Source of the DNA: Candidatus Latescibacterota bacterium
GTDB taxonomy: Bacteria; JAAXHH01
NCBI GenBank assembly: GCA_022821085.1
Contig: JAJEEG010000006.1
Span: 580,405-644,404, forward strand
Length of the DNA: 64,000 nt
Direction: 5' to 3'
A program made the translations under genes and the position numbers. The notes under the pieces were generated by a model, which made no database searches, had not been told where the DNA came from, and saw nothing but the letters and a program-made list of their open reading frames with translations. Positions 18,246 through 29,002 of the stretch are shown piece by piece; the stretch's first letter is position 1; each line of letters starts with the position of its first letter.

Positions 18246-19394
18246 ATGAAAGCCATCATTCCCGTCGCTGGCAGCGGCAGCCGATTGCACCCCCTCACGC
18301 TGGATACCCCCAAGGCCATGGTTCCCGTCGCCGGCAAGCCGGTGCTGGAATACCTGCTCGACCAGGTTACCGGCATGGGTATCCGCGACGTCGTGCTGGT
18401 GGTCTCGCCATCGGGTGACGCCATCCGCCGGTTCGTCGACCGGCGTGACGACCTCGAAGCCCGGTACGTCGTGCAACGCGAGCCGCTCGGGATCGGACAC
18501 GCCGTGCACCTGTGCGGGGACCTCGTGGATGACGAGCCGCTTCTGGTCCTGCTGGGAGACGTCATCTATCTTTCTGATTTCGCTTTCCTTTCCGACGAGC
18601 CGCGCGGCAACGCCATCGGCGTCAAGCGGGTCGCCGGTGACCTGAGCCGGTACGGACTGGTCGAGATCGAAGGCGGGCGGATCACCCGGCTGGTGGAGAA
18701 ACCCGATCATCCCGTGTCGAATCTCGCGATCGCCGGGATCTACCGTTTCTCCAGTCCGCGGCCGCTCATGGAAGGACTGGAAACCCTGGTAAGGTCCGGC
18801 CGAAGGACCCGGAACGAGTATCAGCTGACGGACGCCCTGCAGTGGATGGTGGAACAGGGCGAACGCCTGGTCCCCTTTGAAGTCGACGACCTGTACGACT
18901 GCGGCACGCCGGACCGTCTGCTGGAGGCCAACAGGCGGCTGCTCGACCTGAACGGGGGGCGTTGCGACATCCCCGGCAGCGTGATCATTCCACCGGTAGA
19001 CATCGCATCCGACGCCCGGGTCCACCGGTCCGTCATCGGCCCCCACGTCGCCATCTCGTCCCGGGCTTCCGTCGCGCGCACCGTCGTCCGCGACGCCATC
19101 ATCGGGAGCCACGCCCGGATCGAGAACTGCGACCTCAGGAGTTCCATCGTCACCCCCCATGCCGTCCTGACCGATACGGTAAGGCGTGTTCCGGTCAGCC
19201 TGGTCAGCCTGGCCGGCCCGGTCGGCCCGGGCGGCATGTTTGGTCAGGACAGCCTTGACGGCCCGGACGGCCCGGTCGGCCCGGGCGGCTCGGGTGGCCT
19301 GGCCGGCCCGGACCGCGCGCGCTGCGAAGTTCACGTCCGACCGATTACCGAAACCACGAAACCGATCGTACCCGACCCTCGGGCAGCTCGTTAG
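18246..19394 (+). CDS. Sugar nucleotidyltransferase (glucose-1-phosphate thymidylyltransferase-like) with left-handed beta-helix and Gly-Pro-rich tail
   Basis: [48 protein letters not shown]; hexapeptide-like region [25 protein letters not shown]. Confidence 0.92.
   Translation: MKAIIPVAGSGSRLHPLTLDTPKAMVPVAGKPVLEYLLDQVTGMGIRDVVLVVSPSGDAIRRFVDRRDDLEARYVVQREPLGIGHAVHLCGDLVDDEPLLVLLGDVIYLSDFAFLSDEPRGNAIGVKRVAGDLSRYGLVEIEGGRITRLVEKPDHPVSNLAIAGIYRFSSPRPLMEGLETLVRSGRRTRNEYQLTDALQWMVEQGERLVPFEVDDLYDCGTPDRLLEANRRLLDLNGGRCDIPGSVIIPPVDIASDARVHRSVIGPHVAISSRASVARTVVRDAIIGSHARIENCDLRSSIVTPHAVLTDTVRRVPVSLVSLAGPVGPGGMFGQDSLDGPDGPVGPGGSGGLAGPDRARCEVHVRPITETTKPIVPDPRAAR
19189..19313 (+). repeat. Collagen-like GP-rich degenerate tandem repeat in the C-terminus of the nucleotidyltransferase
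   Basis: ggcccggtcggcccgggcggc occurs twice among related units; protein [35 protein letters not shown]. Confidence 0.85.
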
Positions 19395-19405
19395 GAGCAA
19401 GACGC

Positions 19406-20548
19406 ATGACACCTGGTTATCTCTTCACTTCCGAATCCGTTACCGAAGGCCATCCCGACAAGGTCGCCGACCAGATCTCCGACGCGGTGCTGGACGCCGT
19501 CATCGAACAGGACCCCTACGCCCGCGTGGCCTGTGAAACTTTCGTCACCACCGGCCTGGTGGTCGTTGGCGGGGAGATCTCGACGGATGGCCACGTGGAC
19601 GCGCAAAGCGTGGCCCGCGAGACCGTCAAATCCATCGGGTATACGGATTCCGGGTTCGGGCTGGACTGGGAGTCCTGCGGCGTGGTCGTATCCCTCGACC
19701 AGCAGTCGGCCGACATCGCCATGGGGGTGGACCGGCAGGGCGCGGGCGACCAGGGCATGATGTTCGGCTACGCGACCAACGAGACCCCCGAGATGATGCC
19801 CCTGCCCATCACCCTGGCCCACCGGCTGACCCGGAACCTCGCGGCGATCCGGAAGAACGGCGCGGCCCCGTATCTGCGTCCCGACGGCAAATCGCAGGTC
19901 ACGGTGGAATACGTCGATGGCCAGCCCCGCCGGATCGACACGGTGGTCATCGCCGCCCAGCACGACCCGGACGTTTCCAACGAGCAGATCCGGGAGGACA
20001 TCGTCAACGAGGTGATCGGTCCCGCGTTGCCGGAGGAGTTGATCGACCCGGGCCGGATCAAGTACCATGTGAACGCGACCGGTCGATTCGTCACCGGCGG
20101 TCCCCAGGGAGACGCCGGCCTGACGGGCCGGAAGATCATCGTGGATACCTACGGCGGTTACTGCCGCCACGGAGGCGGGGCTTATTCGGGCAAAGACCCG
20201 ACCAAGGTGGACCGCTCGGCTTCCTACGCGGCCCGCTACGTGGCCAAGAACGTTGTCGCGGCCGGGTTGGCCGAGAAATGCGAGATCCAGCTCGCCTACG
20301 TCATCGGCGTGGCGGAACCGGTTTCCGTCAACGTCAATTCCTTCGGTACCGGCGCGGCCGATGACCTGGAGATCACGCGATTGATCCGCAAGCACTTCGA
20401 CCTGACGCCCCAGGGCATCATCGAAAGCCTCGACCTGCGCCGACCGATCTACCGCCCCACGGCGTCCTACGGACACTTCGGCCGCAACGAGGCGGGCTTT
20501 ACCTGGGAGAACTGCGACAAGGCGGAGGAGCTCAGGAACCACGCCTGA
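19406..20548 (+). CDS. metK: S-adenosylmethionine synthetase
   Basis: [81 protein letters not shown]. Confidence 0.98.
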   Translation: MTPGYLFTSESVTEGHPDKVADQISDAVLDAVIEQDPYARVACETFVTTGLVVVGGEISTDGHVDAQSVARETVKSIGYTDSGFGLDWESCGVVVSLDQQSADIAMGVDRQGAGDQGMMFGYATNETPEMMPLPITLAHRLTRNLAAIRKNGAAPYLRPDGKSQVTVEYVDGQPRRIDTVVIAAQHDPDVSNEQIREDIVNEVIGPALPEELIDPGRIKYHVNATGRFVTGGPQGDAGLTGRKIIVDTYGGYCRHGGGAYSGKDPTKVDRSASYAARYVAKNVVAAGLAEKCEIQLAYVIGVAEPVSVNVNSFGTGAADDLEITRLIRKHFDLTPQGIIESLDLRRPIYRPTASYGHFGRNEAGFTWENCDKAEELRNHA

Positions 20549-20605
20549 ACCGCAAGAGTCTCACTTCGGCGCTCTGACCAGGTTTGCAGCCGGTCGAAGC
20601 GAGTT

Positions 20606-21688
20606 CTATTTCGGCGCTCTGACCAGCAAAATCAAGGCCAGCAGGCAGAAGAGGGCGTTGGCGCCCCAGGCCGCCGCCACGGGATGGAGCAATCCGGCGT
20701 GTCCGAAGGCCTGTGCAAAGCGGAGCAGCCCCCAGTAGACGAAACATATACCGATACTCAGGGCAAATCCCACCGCTACGCCGCCCCGTCTCAGGTGAGA
20801 GGCCAGCGCGCCGCCCAGTAGCACGATGATCAGGCCCGCGCTCGGGAAGGCGATCTTCAGATTGAGGTCTACCAGGTAGCCCTGCACGTCTCCGCCGCCT
20901 AGCCGGACGTTCTGAATCAACTCGTCGAGCTCGCCGTAGCTCATCTCCTCGGGTCGTTTCTGCCCCCGCATGAAATCTTCCGGTGTTTCGGACCATCCGT
21001 CCGGTTCCCGTTCGGCGAATGTGATGTATTCGGACAATCCGCCTCCCGTCCGGAACCGCCGTTCCTCCCCGTTGGAAAGCAGCCAGCGCCCGTCGTTCCA
21101 GACCGCGCTTTCCGCCGAGAGCACGCTGGAGACGAGGCTGTCGCGGAATTCGGTGACGAAAACCCCCGTGCCCTTCGCGTCGTGTCCGTCGAATACGCGG
21201 ATATAGAACTGGCGCCCTCCCTCTCCCCTGAAATACACGTCGTTCCGGACGTGCTGCCCTGCTCCGTCCTGGATGTCGACGTGTTCCGATTGGATTTCGG
21301 CCCGTTTCATGCTCGTATGGGGCACGAGCCATTCACCGGCCCAGAACAGGCACCCGCTCACCACCGCGCTGACGAGGAGCATGGGCCGCAGCAGCCGGTA
21401 CAGACTGAGCCCCGATGCCTTCATGGCGGTCAACTCGCCCAGCCTGGTCAGTTGACCGAAGGTATACAAGCTGGCGAGCAGCAGGCTGACGGGAATCGTG
21501 AGTACGAAGATATAAGGCGTGTAGTAAACGTAGTAGAGCGCGATGTATACCGGGGCCACCTCGCGGTCCAGGAATCGGTCCAACTGCTCGATGAGATCGA
21601 CCACGAAGAAGATGCTGACGAAGGCGACCAGGCCGACGGCGATGGCGGTGATGTACAGGCGGAGCACGTACCGGGTGATCAGGGACAT
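20606..21688 (-). CDS. LptF/LptG (YjgP/YjgQ) family permease
   Basis: MSLITRYVLRLYITAIAVGLVAFVSIFFVVDLIEQLDRFLDR...FGQLTRLGELTAMKASGLSLYRLLRPM. Confidence 0.9.
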   Translation of the reverse strand: MSLITRYVLRLYITAIAVGLVAFVSIFFVVDLIEQLDRFLDREVAPVYIALYYVYYTPYIFVLTIPVSLLLASLYTFGQLTRLGELTAMKASGLSLYRLLRPMLLVSAVVSGCLFWAGEWLVPHTSMKRAEIQSEHVDIQDGAGQHVRNDVYFRGEGGRQFYIRVFDGHDAKGTGVFVTEFRDSLVSSVLSAESAVWNDGRWLLSNGEERRFRTGGGLSEYITFAEREPDGWSETPEDFMRGQKRPEEMSYGELDELIQNVRLGGGDVQGYLVDLNLKIAFPSAGLIIVLLGGALASHLRRGGVAVGFALSIGICFVYWGLLRFAQAFGHAGLLHPVAAAWGANALFCLLALILLVRAPK

Positions 21689-21783
21689 GAAACGGCGTTC
21701 CTCCGGTTATATCGATGCGATTCGAAACGGATCCAAGCGTGGCCAAGGTTGACCAGGCTGTCCAGGCTTGACCAAGCTGTCCG

Positions 21784-23010
21784 TCAGACGCGGTCCCTGC
21801 CGGTAACCCAGACCAGGACAGCGCCGGGGACCCCGATGACGATATTCGCCGCCCACATCGCCCAGACTGGATCGACCAGGTCGCGGTCCGCCAGTTCCTC
21901 ACCGCCCAGCAGGCAGGCCCAGTACAGCAGGAAGAAGCACAGGCTGACGCCCACGCTGACGCCGAGGCTGCCGCGGCGGATGCGAACCCCCAGCGGCGCG
22001 CCGATCAGTACGAAGACGAAACAGGCCGCTGAAATGGCGTACTTCTTGTGGATCTCCACGATGTAGCTGTTCTTCTGCCGCTGTCTCAGCGAGACCGTCC
22101 GCTCCGCACGGTCCCTCGCCGCCTCGAGGGAGTCCTCCGTCGCCTCCGGGGAATCCGGCGCGGCTGCCATGTTCGCCGATACTTCGTCGATCTCCTTCTG
22201 CCACTCATCGATTCTGGCGCGCATCATCTCGATGTTCAGCTCGCGGTCGCCCCGGATTCCCGCATCCGACCGCTGGACGCCGGCCGGTTCGGTGCGGATC
22301 GTAAACCGCTGCCTCTCGAAGATCTCTTTGAAATAGCGCCCCGAAGATTCGTCCTGCTGAAGCAGTTCTCCGTCGTACAACATGAGGTCGAGCCGGCTGC
22401 CCGTCTCGTTGACGTGGAATTCTCCGGACATCGCCGTCATAAGGCGCGGGTAGCGCTTGTTCTCCGTTTCGTAGATGGTGATTCCGGAGATTTCGTTGTT
22501 TCTCGGGTTGACCCGGTCGATCAGGATGCTGTATCCCGGAATGTCCTTCATGAATATGCCCGCGGTGAAGAGCAGCGTGGGACGCGCCCGGTGGATGTCG
22601 TTCATGAGCGAGCGCGCCCGGTAGTTGGCTTCGGGCAGTATGACGTCCATGAAGAACAGGTGGCCGCTCCCCAGGAGGATGCCCGCCGCCAGGACCGGCG
22701 AGACCATCTGAAAGAAACTGACGCCGCCTGCCTTGAGCGCCGTGACCTCGTTATCGGCCGACAGCCGCCCGAAGGCCATGAGGCTGGCGACCAGCACGGA
22801 CATGGGGATCGATACGGCGACGATCCAGGCCAGGTTGAGGAAGAACACCTCGAGCACGATGAACAGGTCGAGGTTCTTGCCGATGATGAGGTCGGCGATC
22901 TGAAATATGATGTCCATCACGAGGATGAACGTGATGATCACGAATGAAAAAAGGAAGGGACCGACGTGCGCCTTGAACACGTATCGGTAGAGGTGAACAG
23001 GGAGGGTCAT
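21784..23010 (-). CDS. LptF/LptG (YjgP/YjgQ) family permease
   Basis: HLYRYVFKAHVGPFLFSFVIITFILVMDIIFQIADLIIGK...FGRLSADNEVTALKAGGVSFFQMVSPV. Confidence 0.9.
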   Translation of the reverse strand: MTLPVHLYRYVFKAHVGPFLFSFVIITFILVMDIIFQIADLIIGKNLDLFIVLEVFFLNLAWIVAVSIPMSVLVASLMAFGRLSADNEVTALKAGGVSFFQMVSPVLAAGILLGSGHLFFMDVILPEANYRARSLMNDIHRARPTLLFTAGIFMKDIPGYSILIDRVNPRNNEISGITIYETENKRYPRLMTAMSGEFHVNETGSRLDLMLYDGELLQQDESSGRYFKEIFERQRFTIRTEPAGVQRSDAGIRGDRELNIEMMRARIDEWQKEIDEVSANMAAAPDSPEATEDSLEAARDRAERTVSLRQRQKNSYIVEIHKKYAISAACFVFVLIGAPLGVRIRRGSLGVSVGVSLCFFLLYWACLLGGEELADRDLVDPVWAMWAANIVIGVPGAVLVWVTGRDRV

Positions 23011-23255
23011 GGTCCAATCGAGCGAATAACGGGCCGGGGGAGGGCATTCCGGCCCGTACGATGTCGGGTTCCGTCAACAATAGTTACGATGTTTTGAAAA
23101 GGTCCCTCGACTATTCGAATATAGGGCGCGATACCGGGGAGAAGCAAGCGGTATTCTCCCGCGCGACGGTCCCGGGACAGCGGGAAATTCGCTTGACTTG
23201 CCCCGTGTATCACGCTATACTCACTTCATTCTTTTTCATATAAGGAGCATCCCAA

Positions 23256-23693
23256 ATGGCCAGCTTGAATAAAGTCATTCTGATCGGCAATCTCGGCGCG
23301 GATCCCGAGATGAGGTACACGCCTGCCGGCCGGGCCGTGGTCAACTTCCGCATGGCCACGACGCGGCAGTGGAACACGCAGGACGGAGAACGGCGGGAAG
23401 AAACGGAATGGCACCGGATCGTGGCCTTTTCGAAACTGGCAGAGATCTGCGGCCAGTATCTCAAGAAAGGCGCGCCGGTGTATGTCGAAGGACGGCTGCA
23501 GACCCGTTCGTGGGAGGATCAGAGCGGGATGAAACGATACATGACCGAGATCGTGGCGAACGAGATGCAGATGCTGAGTGCCCGCCAGCAGAATGAGCAT
23601 GCATCAGACGCGCCCGGAGGAGTCGGAAGCACGGCGACGGAAGTGCCGCCTTCTTCGCCAGAGGCCGATTCCGACGACGATCTTCCGTTTTGA
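23256..23693 (+). CDS. ssb: Single-stranded DNA-binding protein
   Basis: [39 protein letters not shown]...acidic tail DDDLPF. Confidence 0.97.
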   Translation: MASLNKVILIGNLGADPEMRYTPAGRAVVNFRMATTRQWNTQDGERREETEWHRIVAFSKLAEICGQYLKKGAPVYVEGRLQTRSWEDQSGMKRYMTEIVANEMQMLSARQQNEHASDAPGGVGSTATEVPPSSPEADSDDDLPF

Positions 23694-23763
23694 CGCCATT
23701 TGAGGGATAGTCCGTTCGCCGCAACCGGTTGCTCCTTCCAACGTGGGCCTGTAGTGAGAACCC

Positions 23764-24462
23764 ATGACCGTTAGACTAAGCGGCAACGGGCTTCCCCGAA
23801 TATCGATCCTTATTGCCCGCCAGGAACCCGTCGAACCGCTGATCAGGTGGTTGAGCGGCGCAGGTTACCCCTTGACGGAACTGCATTACACCGTTGTTGA
23901 AGACCTCCACGCTCGCATACCCGATTCGGACGTCCTGCTCATCCAGACGGACCGGCCCCGGTCGGTCCTTCCCTTCGTAATGGACGAACTGCGGTCGCGC
24001 GGGTTCCGGCAAGCCCCCGCGGTCATCGTGCTGACCGGTTGTGACGCCATCGGCGACCTCGACGTCACCCGGGGAATCGACGATTTCATCTGCGCGCCAT
24101 TCAACGTCCGCGAGTTCGATCTACGCATCAAGAACGTCCTCTGGCGGCGCCACAGCGTGCAGATCCAGGATATGATCGTCTGGGGCGACCTGCTGATCAA
24201 CCTGGGCAACTACGAAGTCACGATCCGGGGCAAGGCGATCGACCTGACCCTCAAGGAATACGAGTTGCTCAAGCACCTGGCCCGGCACAGGGGGCGGGTG
24301 TTCACGCGCGACGAACTGCTGACCGCCGTCTGGGGATACGATTATTTCAGTGGTACGAGGACGGTGGACGTGCACGTGAGACGGCTGCGCATGAAGATCG
24401 AACGCCACGGCGTGCATATCATCACAACCGTCCGGGGCGTCGGTTACAAATTCGGAGATTGA
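23764..24462 (+). CDS. OmpR/PhoB-type winged-helix regulator with atypical receiver domain
   Basis: C-terminal DLTLKEYELLKHLARHRGRVFTRDELLTAVWGYDYFSGTRTVDVHVRRLRMKIE...TVRGVGYKF; N-terminal receiver-like region lacks the expected Asp. Confidence 0.88.
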   Translation: MTVRLSGNGLPRISILIARQEPVEPLIRWLSGAGYPLTELHYTVVEDLHARIPDSDVLLIQTDRPRSVLPFVMDELRSRGFRQAPAVIVLTGCDAIGDLDVTRGIDDFICAPFNVREFDLRIKNVLWRRHSVQIQDMIVWGDLLINLGNYEVTIRGKAIDLTLKEYELLKHLARHRGRVFTRDELLTAVWGYDYFSGTRTVDVHVRRLRMKIERHGVHIITTVRGVGYKFGD

Positions 24463-24463
24463 C

Positions 24464-26308
24464 ATGCGCAGGACTTCCCTCATCCTGTTCGCCCTGGTGT
24501 GCGTGGTCCTCGGTTGCGCGTACTACAATACGTTCTACAACGCCAGGAAAGCGTTCGAGGAAGGGGAGCGTATACGCCTCAACCAGCAGACACCCGACGG
24601 CGGCATTCCACCCCTCGCCACGGCCTCCTACGAGCTCGCCATCGAGAACGCGGGTCTCGTCCTGCGGGATCACTCCGGTAGTTCCCTGGTAGACGACGCG
24701 CTGGTCCTGATCGGCGACGTCCGGGCGATCCAGGGACAGCATCAGCAGGCCATCAAGCGCTACGAACAGGTGTTGAGGCTGTTCCCGGACGGCGAGTTCA
24801 CCGGCCACTGCGTTTTCTCCCTGGGCAACAGCCTCCTCAACGTGGGTGATTCCACCCGCGCCGATGAGCAGCTGGACCGCTTCGTCCGTGAGTTTCCCGA
24901 CAGCGACAGGATTCCGGAAGCCCTGCTGCTCCGGGGAAAGATCGCCCTTGGCGGCGCCCGTTACGGGGAAGCCGTCGCGCGGTTCCAGGAAGTGCTGGAT
25001 ACGCGCCCCGGCGATGAACGGGAGGCGGAAGCCAGGTACTATATCGCACGCGCCAGGCTGGAGGAGCAACGATTCGTCGAAGCCAGGGAACAACTCGCAC
25101 AGGCCATCGAACAGGCACGGACCCGGCAGCTTAAGTTTCAGGCGGAATTCATGCTCGGAGAAAGCCTGCGGCGCGAAGGGGATCTGCCGGCTGCGCTGGG
25201 GATATACGAATCGTTGCTGGATCAGCGCGCTTACAGCGACTACCACCCCGAAGTCATGCTGGCGATAGCCGCGTGCCTGTTCGAAATGGACTTGAAGGAA
25301 TCGGCCGTCTCCACCTACGAGTCGCTCATCGCCCATTTCGAATCCGACCGGAGTCACGAGGTGGAAGTCTCCCGGGCCATGTTCGAACTGGCGGAACTGC
25401 ACCGGACCGCGGGCGATCTCGATCTGACGGAACAGTGGTATGACGAGGCGCGGCGCAAGAGTCCACGTTCGTTCTGGGTCGGCGATGAAGCGGACCGGAA
25501 GCATCGCGCCATACGCGAACTGCGGCGCGTGGACGGAAACCTCGGAAACCTGCTGGCCGCAATGGATGCGTTGAAATCCCCCGGTGATCCTGAATCAAAT
25601 ACCTCGTCGAACTACGCGAAGTTGACGGAAGACGCGATCGGCCTGAGATTCGAGCTGGCGGAACTGTACCTGTTTCAACTGGAGATGGCCGACTCGGCCC
25701 TGAGCCAGTACCGCGCCATAGAAGACGGGTCGCATGATCCCTCCGTGGCCGCCAAGGCCGCTTTCGCAAGGGGCTGGATACTCGACGAGATGGTGAATGA
25801 CACGGAAAACGCGCGCTCCGTCTTCGATGCCATCGCCGTGAGGTATCCCGGGACCGCACACGCCGTGGAAGCGGCCATCCTGCTGTCGAAGCCCATAGAA
25901 GGTGATCTGCCCCCGGACCGGCTTTTCGCCGAGGCGGAACGGTTGCTTTTCGAAGCCGACCGGCCGGACTCCGCACGCGGGCTCTACGAACTGGTCCTCC
26001 AACGGGATCCGGATGGTGAATTCGCACCGCGAGCGCGCTATGCGCTGGGCTGGCTCGCAGAGACGCGTTTCGACGATCCGGAAACCGCTCTCGACCACTA
26101 CCGTGAAATCCTGGAACGCCATCCCCGGTCGGAACAGGCCAGGTCCATCCGCGACAAGATACGCCTCATGGAAGAACTGCTTCCCGCCACGGCCCCGGAT
26201 TCGGCCGCGGCCCCCAACTCGGACCCGGCCCCGGATTCGGCCGCGGCCCCCAACTCGGACCCGGCCGTGGACCCGGCCGCGGCCTCGGACCCGTTGCCGG
26301 ACAAATGA
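24464..26308 (+). CDS. Tetratricopeptide-repeat lipoprotein
   Basis: Lipobox-like LVCVVLGC; repeated TPR-like helices (QQAIKRYEQVLRLFPDGEF, GEAVARFQEVLDTRPGD, ETALDHYREILERHPRSE). Confidence 0.85.
   Translation: MRRTSLILFALVCVVLGCAYYNTFYNARKAFEEGERIRLNQQTPDGGIPPLATASYELAIENAGLVLRDHSGSSLVDDALVLIGDVRAIQGQHQQAIKRYEQVLRLFPDGEFTGHCVFSLGNSLLNVGDSTRADEQLDRFVREFPDSDRIPEALLLRGKIALGGARYGEAVARFQEVLDTRPGDEREAEARYYIARARLEEQRFVEAREQLAQAIEQARTRQLKFQAEFMLGESLRREGDLPAALGIYESLLDQRAYSDYHPEVMLAIAACLFEMDLKESAVSTYESLIAHFESDRSHEVEVSRAMFELAELHRTAGDLDLTEQWYDEARRKSPRSFWVGDEADRKHRAIRELRRVDGNLGNLLAAMDALKSPGDPESNTSSNYAKLTEDAIGLRFELAELYLFQLEMADSALSQYRAIEDGSHDPSVAAKAAFARGWILDEMVNDTENARSVFDAIAVRYPGTAHAVEAAILLSKPIEGDLPPDRLFAEAERLLFEADRPDSARGLYELVLQRDPDGEFAPRARYALGWLAETRFDDPETALDHYREILERHPRSEQARSIRDKIRLMEELLPATAPDSAAAPNSDPAPDSAAAPNSDPAVDPAAASDPLPDK
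26192..26299 (+). repeat. 36-bp in-frame tandem repeat plus degenerate copy at the TPR lipoprotein C-terminus
   Basis: gccccggattcggccgcggcccccaactcggacccg at 26192 and 26228, encoding APDSAAAPNSDP twice, then VDPAAASDP. Confidence 0.93.
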
Positions 26309-26349
26309 TGCGTTGACATCCGGCCCGGCCGGTTGTATTGTAGTGGAGC

Positions 26350-27258
26350 ATGTCCACCATCCCCATCTGCCAGTACGACGCCGAGATCCTCACCAACCGT
26401 GAAATCGGTCCCAGCTTGTACTGGATCGACCTGCTGGCACCCGAAATCACACGACACGCCCTGCCCGGTCACTTCGTACACCTGATCGCTTCCGATGTCT
26501 CGGAGGACAGCAGCAGGCAGACCTGGCTCCGTCACACCCCCTTGCTCAGGCGACCCTTCAGCATAGCAGAACGAGATCCGGAACGCGGCGTTTTCGGCCT
26601 CATATACCGTATCGTCGGTGGCGGAACCGAAATCCTGGCGACGCGACGCCGCGGAGAACGGGTCGACGTGCTCGGACCCCTGGGAAGGACGTTCGATCCG
26701 GTGCGCGCGGGACGGCCGGTGATCATGGTCGCCGGGGGCGTCGGTGTAGCGCCCTTTCTCTCCCTGGCCCAGGAGACGGCGAGGGATGGACGGGCGCGGC
26801 CGGAGGACATGACGGTACTCTTCGGCGCGGCGACGGCGGGTCTCTTGAGTGGCGAAGAGAAATTCCGCGAATACGGGGTCGACGTCAGGCTGGCGACCGA
26901 CGACGGGACGACGGGCCACCACGGCCTGGTGACGGACCTGCTGGAACGGGAACTGGCCTCCTCACCCCGGCGATGCGCCTATCTCTATGCCTGCGGACCG
27001 ACGCCCATGATGCGGCGTTGCCAGGAAATCGCCCGGGAAGCCGGTATCGACGGACAGGTCTCCCTCGAGGGGATCATGCCCTGCGGCGTGGGCGTGTGCA
27101 TGGCCTGCGTCGTGGCCTGTGCCGCCCCCGGCACCGACCCCGGCACCGACCCCGGCGCCGCCCCCGGCGCCGCCCCCGGTGAACGGTCCTCATCCCGACG
27201 CTACGAGCGGGTCTGCGACGCCGGCCCGGTATTCGACATGCAGGAGGTCGTGCTGTGA
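26350..27258 (+). CDS. pyrK: Dihydroorotate dehydrogenase electron transfer subunit
   Basis: RRPFSIAERD; GPLGRTF; VAGGVGVAPFLSLA; [2Fe-2S] region MPCGVGVCMACVVAC...YERVCDAGPVF. Confidence 0.93.
   Translation: MSTIPICQYDAEILTNREIGPSLYWIDLLAPEITRHALPGHFVHLIASDVSEDSSRQTWLRHTPLLRRPFSIAERDPERGVFGLIYRIVGGGTEILATRRRGERVDVLGPLGRTFDPVRAGRPVIMVAGGVGVAPFLSLAQETARDGRARPEDMTVLFGAATAGLLSGEEKFREYGVDVRLATDDGTTGHHGLVTDLLERELASSPRRCAYLYACGPTPMMRRCQEIAREAGIDGQVSLEGIMPCGVGVCMACVVACAAPGTDPGTDPGAAPGAAPGERSSSRRYERVCDAGPVFDMQEVVL
27124..27180 (+). repeat. 12-bp in-frame tandem repeats within the PyrK [2Fe-2S] loop
   Basis: ggcaccgacccc x2 then ggcgccgccccc x2, encoding GTDPGTDPGAAPGAAPG. Confidence 0.95.
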
Positions 27259-28205
27259 CGGCACAACCTGATTTGACGGTAAACATCGGCGCGCTGAAGC
27301 TGAGGAATCCCGTGCTCGCCGCATCGGGCACGTTCGGATACGGATCGGAATACGGGCGGTTCGTGGATCTCGCCGATTTCGGCGGCATCGTCACGAAGAC
27401 GCTCACGCCCGAACCCTGGCCGGGCAATCCTCCCCCCCGTGCCGCGGAGACGGCCGCCGGCATGCTCAATTCCATCGGACTGCAGAACGTGGGCGTGGAG
27501 GCCTTCATCCGGGACAAGATGCCCTACCTGAGAACCGTGGACACCGCCTTGATCGTCAACGTGGGCGGCGGTCCGGTGGAGGAGTTCGTCCACGTGACCG
27601 AACGCCTGTCGGACTGCGAGGGCATCGATGCCCTGGAGATCAACATGTCCTGCCCGAACGTGTCCGGGGGCATGGACTTCAGCACCGACCCCCGGCGCGC
27701 GGCGGAACTGGTCTCCACGCTGCGGAACATCACGGGACTGCCGCTCATCGCCAAGCTCACGCCGAACGTTACGGACATCGGGGAGATCGCCCGCAGCGTC
27801 GAAGAGGCCGGCGCCGACGCCATATCGGCCATCAACACCCTGCGAGGCATGGCGGTGGACATCCGTACGCGCCGTCCCATGCTCGGCGCCGTCACGGGGG
27901 GGCTATCGGGTCCGGCCATCAAGCCCGTTGCCGTTGCGGCCGTCTACCGGATCGCGAGCCAGGTGTCCGTCCCGGTCATCGGCATCGGCGGCATCATGAG
28001 CGGAGAAGACGCCGTGGAGTTCCTCGTGGCGGGCGCCACGGCCGTGCAGGTGGGCACGGCCACCTTCGTCGAACCCCGGGCCGGACCGTCTGTCGCGCGT
28101 ACGCTGGCCGAATGGTGCGCCGCGTCGGGCGTGCACACGGTCCGCTCGCTGATCGGAAGCATTCAAATCCCTTCACCAGAGGACGCTCCATGTCACCGTT
28201 CGTAG
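27255..28205 (+). CDS. pyrD: Dihydroorotate dehydrogenase B catalytic subunit
   Basis: LKLRNPVLAASGTFGYG; NMSCPNVSGG; PLIAKLTPNVTDI; GIGGIMSGEDAVEFLVAGATAVQVGTA. GTG start overlapping pyrK. Confidence 0.95.
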   Translation: MTAQPDLTVNIGALKLRNPVLAASGTFGYGSEYGRFVDLADFGGIVTKTLTPEPWPGNPPPRAAETAAGMLNSIGLQNVGVEAFIRDKMPYLRTVDTALIVNVGGGPVEEFVHVTERLSDCEGIDALEINMSCPNVSGGMDFSTDPRRAAELVSTLRNITGLPLIAKLTPNVTDIGEIARSVEEAGADAISAINTLRGMAVDIRTRRPMLGAVTGGLSGPAIKPVAVAAVYRIASQVSVPVIGIGGIMSGEDAVEFLVAGATAVQVGTATFVEPRAGPSVARTLAEWCAASGVHTVRSLIGSIQIPSPEDAPCHRS

Positions 28206-29002
28206 ATAAACTGAACCTCGCCCGGACCGCGGCGAACAGCCTGGTCTGCGTGGGACTCGATCCGGACCTGGATCGATTCCCGGAGCACCTCAGGTCGGAA
28301 CCGGACGCGTTGTTCGAATTCAACCGGGCGATCGTCGAGCACACATCGGACCTCGTTTCGGCCTACAAGCTGAACATCGCGTTTTTCGAGGTCATGGGTT
28401 CCAGGGGCTACGAAGCGCTGGAGCGCACGCTCACGGTTATACCGGATGGCGTCGTGGTCATCTGCGACTGCAAGCGGGGAGACATGGGAAACAGCGCCCG
28501 CATGTACGCGAAAGCGCTTTTCGAGCATTTCGGTTTCGACGCGGTGACCGTCAATCCCTACCAGGGACGGGATTCCGTGCAGCCCTTCCTGGACTACACC
28601 GACCGGGGGGTTTTCATCCTCTGCCTGACTTCCAACGAAAGCGCGCGTGAGTTCCAGTACCTGTCCGTCAACGGACACCCGCTGTATCTGGAGGTGGCCA
28701 CCGCGGCCAGGTCGTGGAACACCGCCCGAAACGCGGGCCTGGTCGTGGGGGCCACGCAGGCGGAATCCCTGGCCGGCATCCGTGCCGTCGTCCCCGACAT
28801 GCCCCTGCTGATCCCCGGGATCGGCACCCAGGGCGGCGATCTGGAAACGGTCATCCGCGAAGGCGCCGACGAGCGCGGCGGCGGACTGCTCATCAATTCC
28901 TCCCGGAGCATACTCTATTCCTCCGGCGGCCATGACTTCGCCGAATCCGCCCGGGCGGCCACCCAACGGCTCAGAGAAGAGATAAACGACCTGCTGCCCT
29001 GA
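28190..29002 (+). CDS. pyrF: Orotidine-5'-phosphate decarboxylase (type 2)
   Basis: NSLVCVGLDPDLDRFPEHL; VVICDCKRGDMGNSARMYAKALF; LIPGIGTQGGD. Overlaps pyrD. Confidence 0.95.
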   Translation: MSPFVDKLNLARTAANSLVCVGLDPDLDRFPEHLRSEPDALFEFNRAIVEHTSDLVSAYKLNIAFFEVMGSRGYEALERTLTVIPDGVVVICDCKRGDMGNSARMYAKALFEHFGFDAVTVNPYQGRDSVQPFLDYTDRGVFILCLTSNESAREFQYLSVNGHPLYLEVATAARSWNTARNAGLVVGATQAESLAGIRAVVPDMPLLIPGIGTQGGDLETVIREGADERGGGLLINSSRSILYSSGGHDFAESARAATQRLREEINDLLP

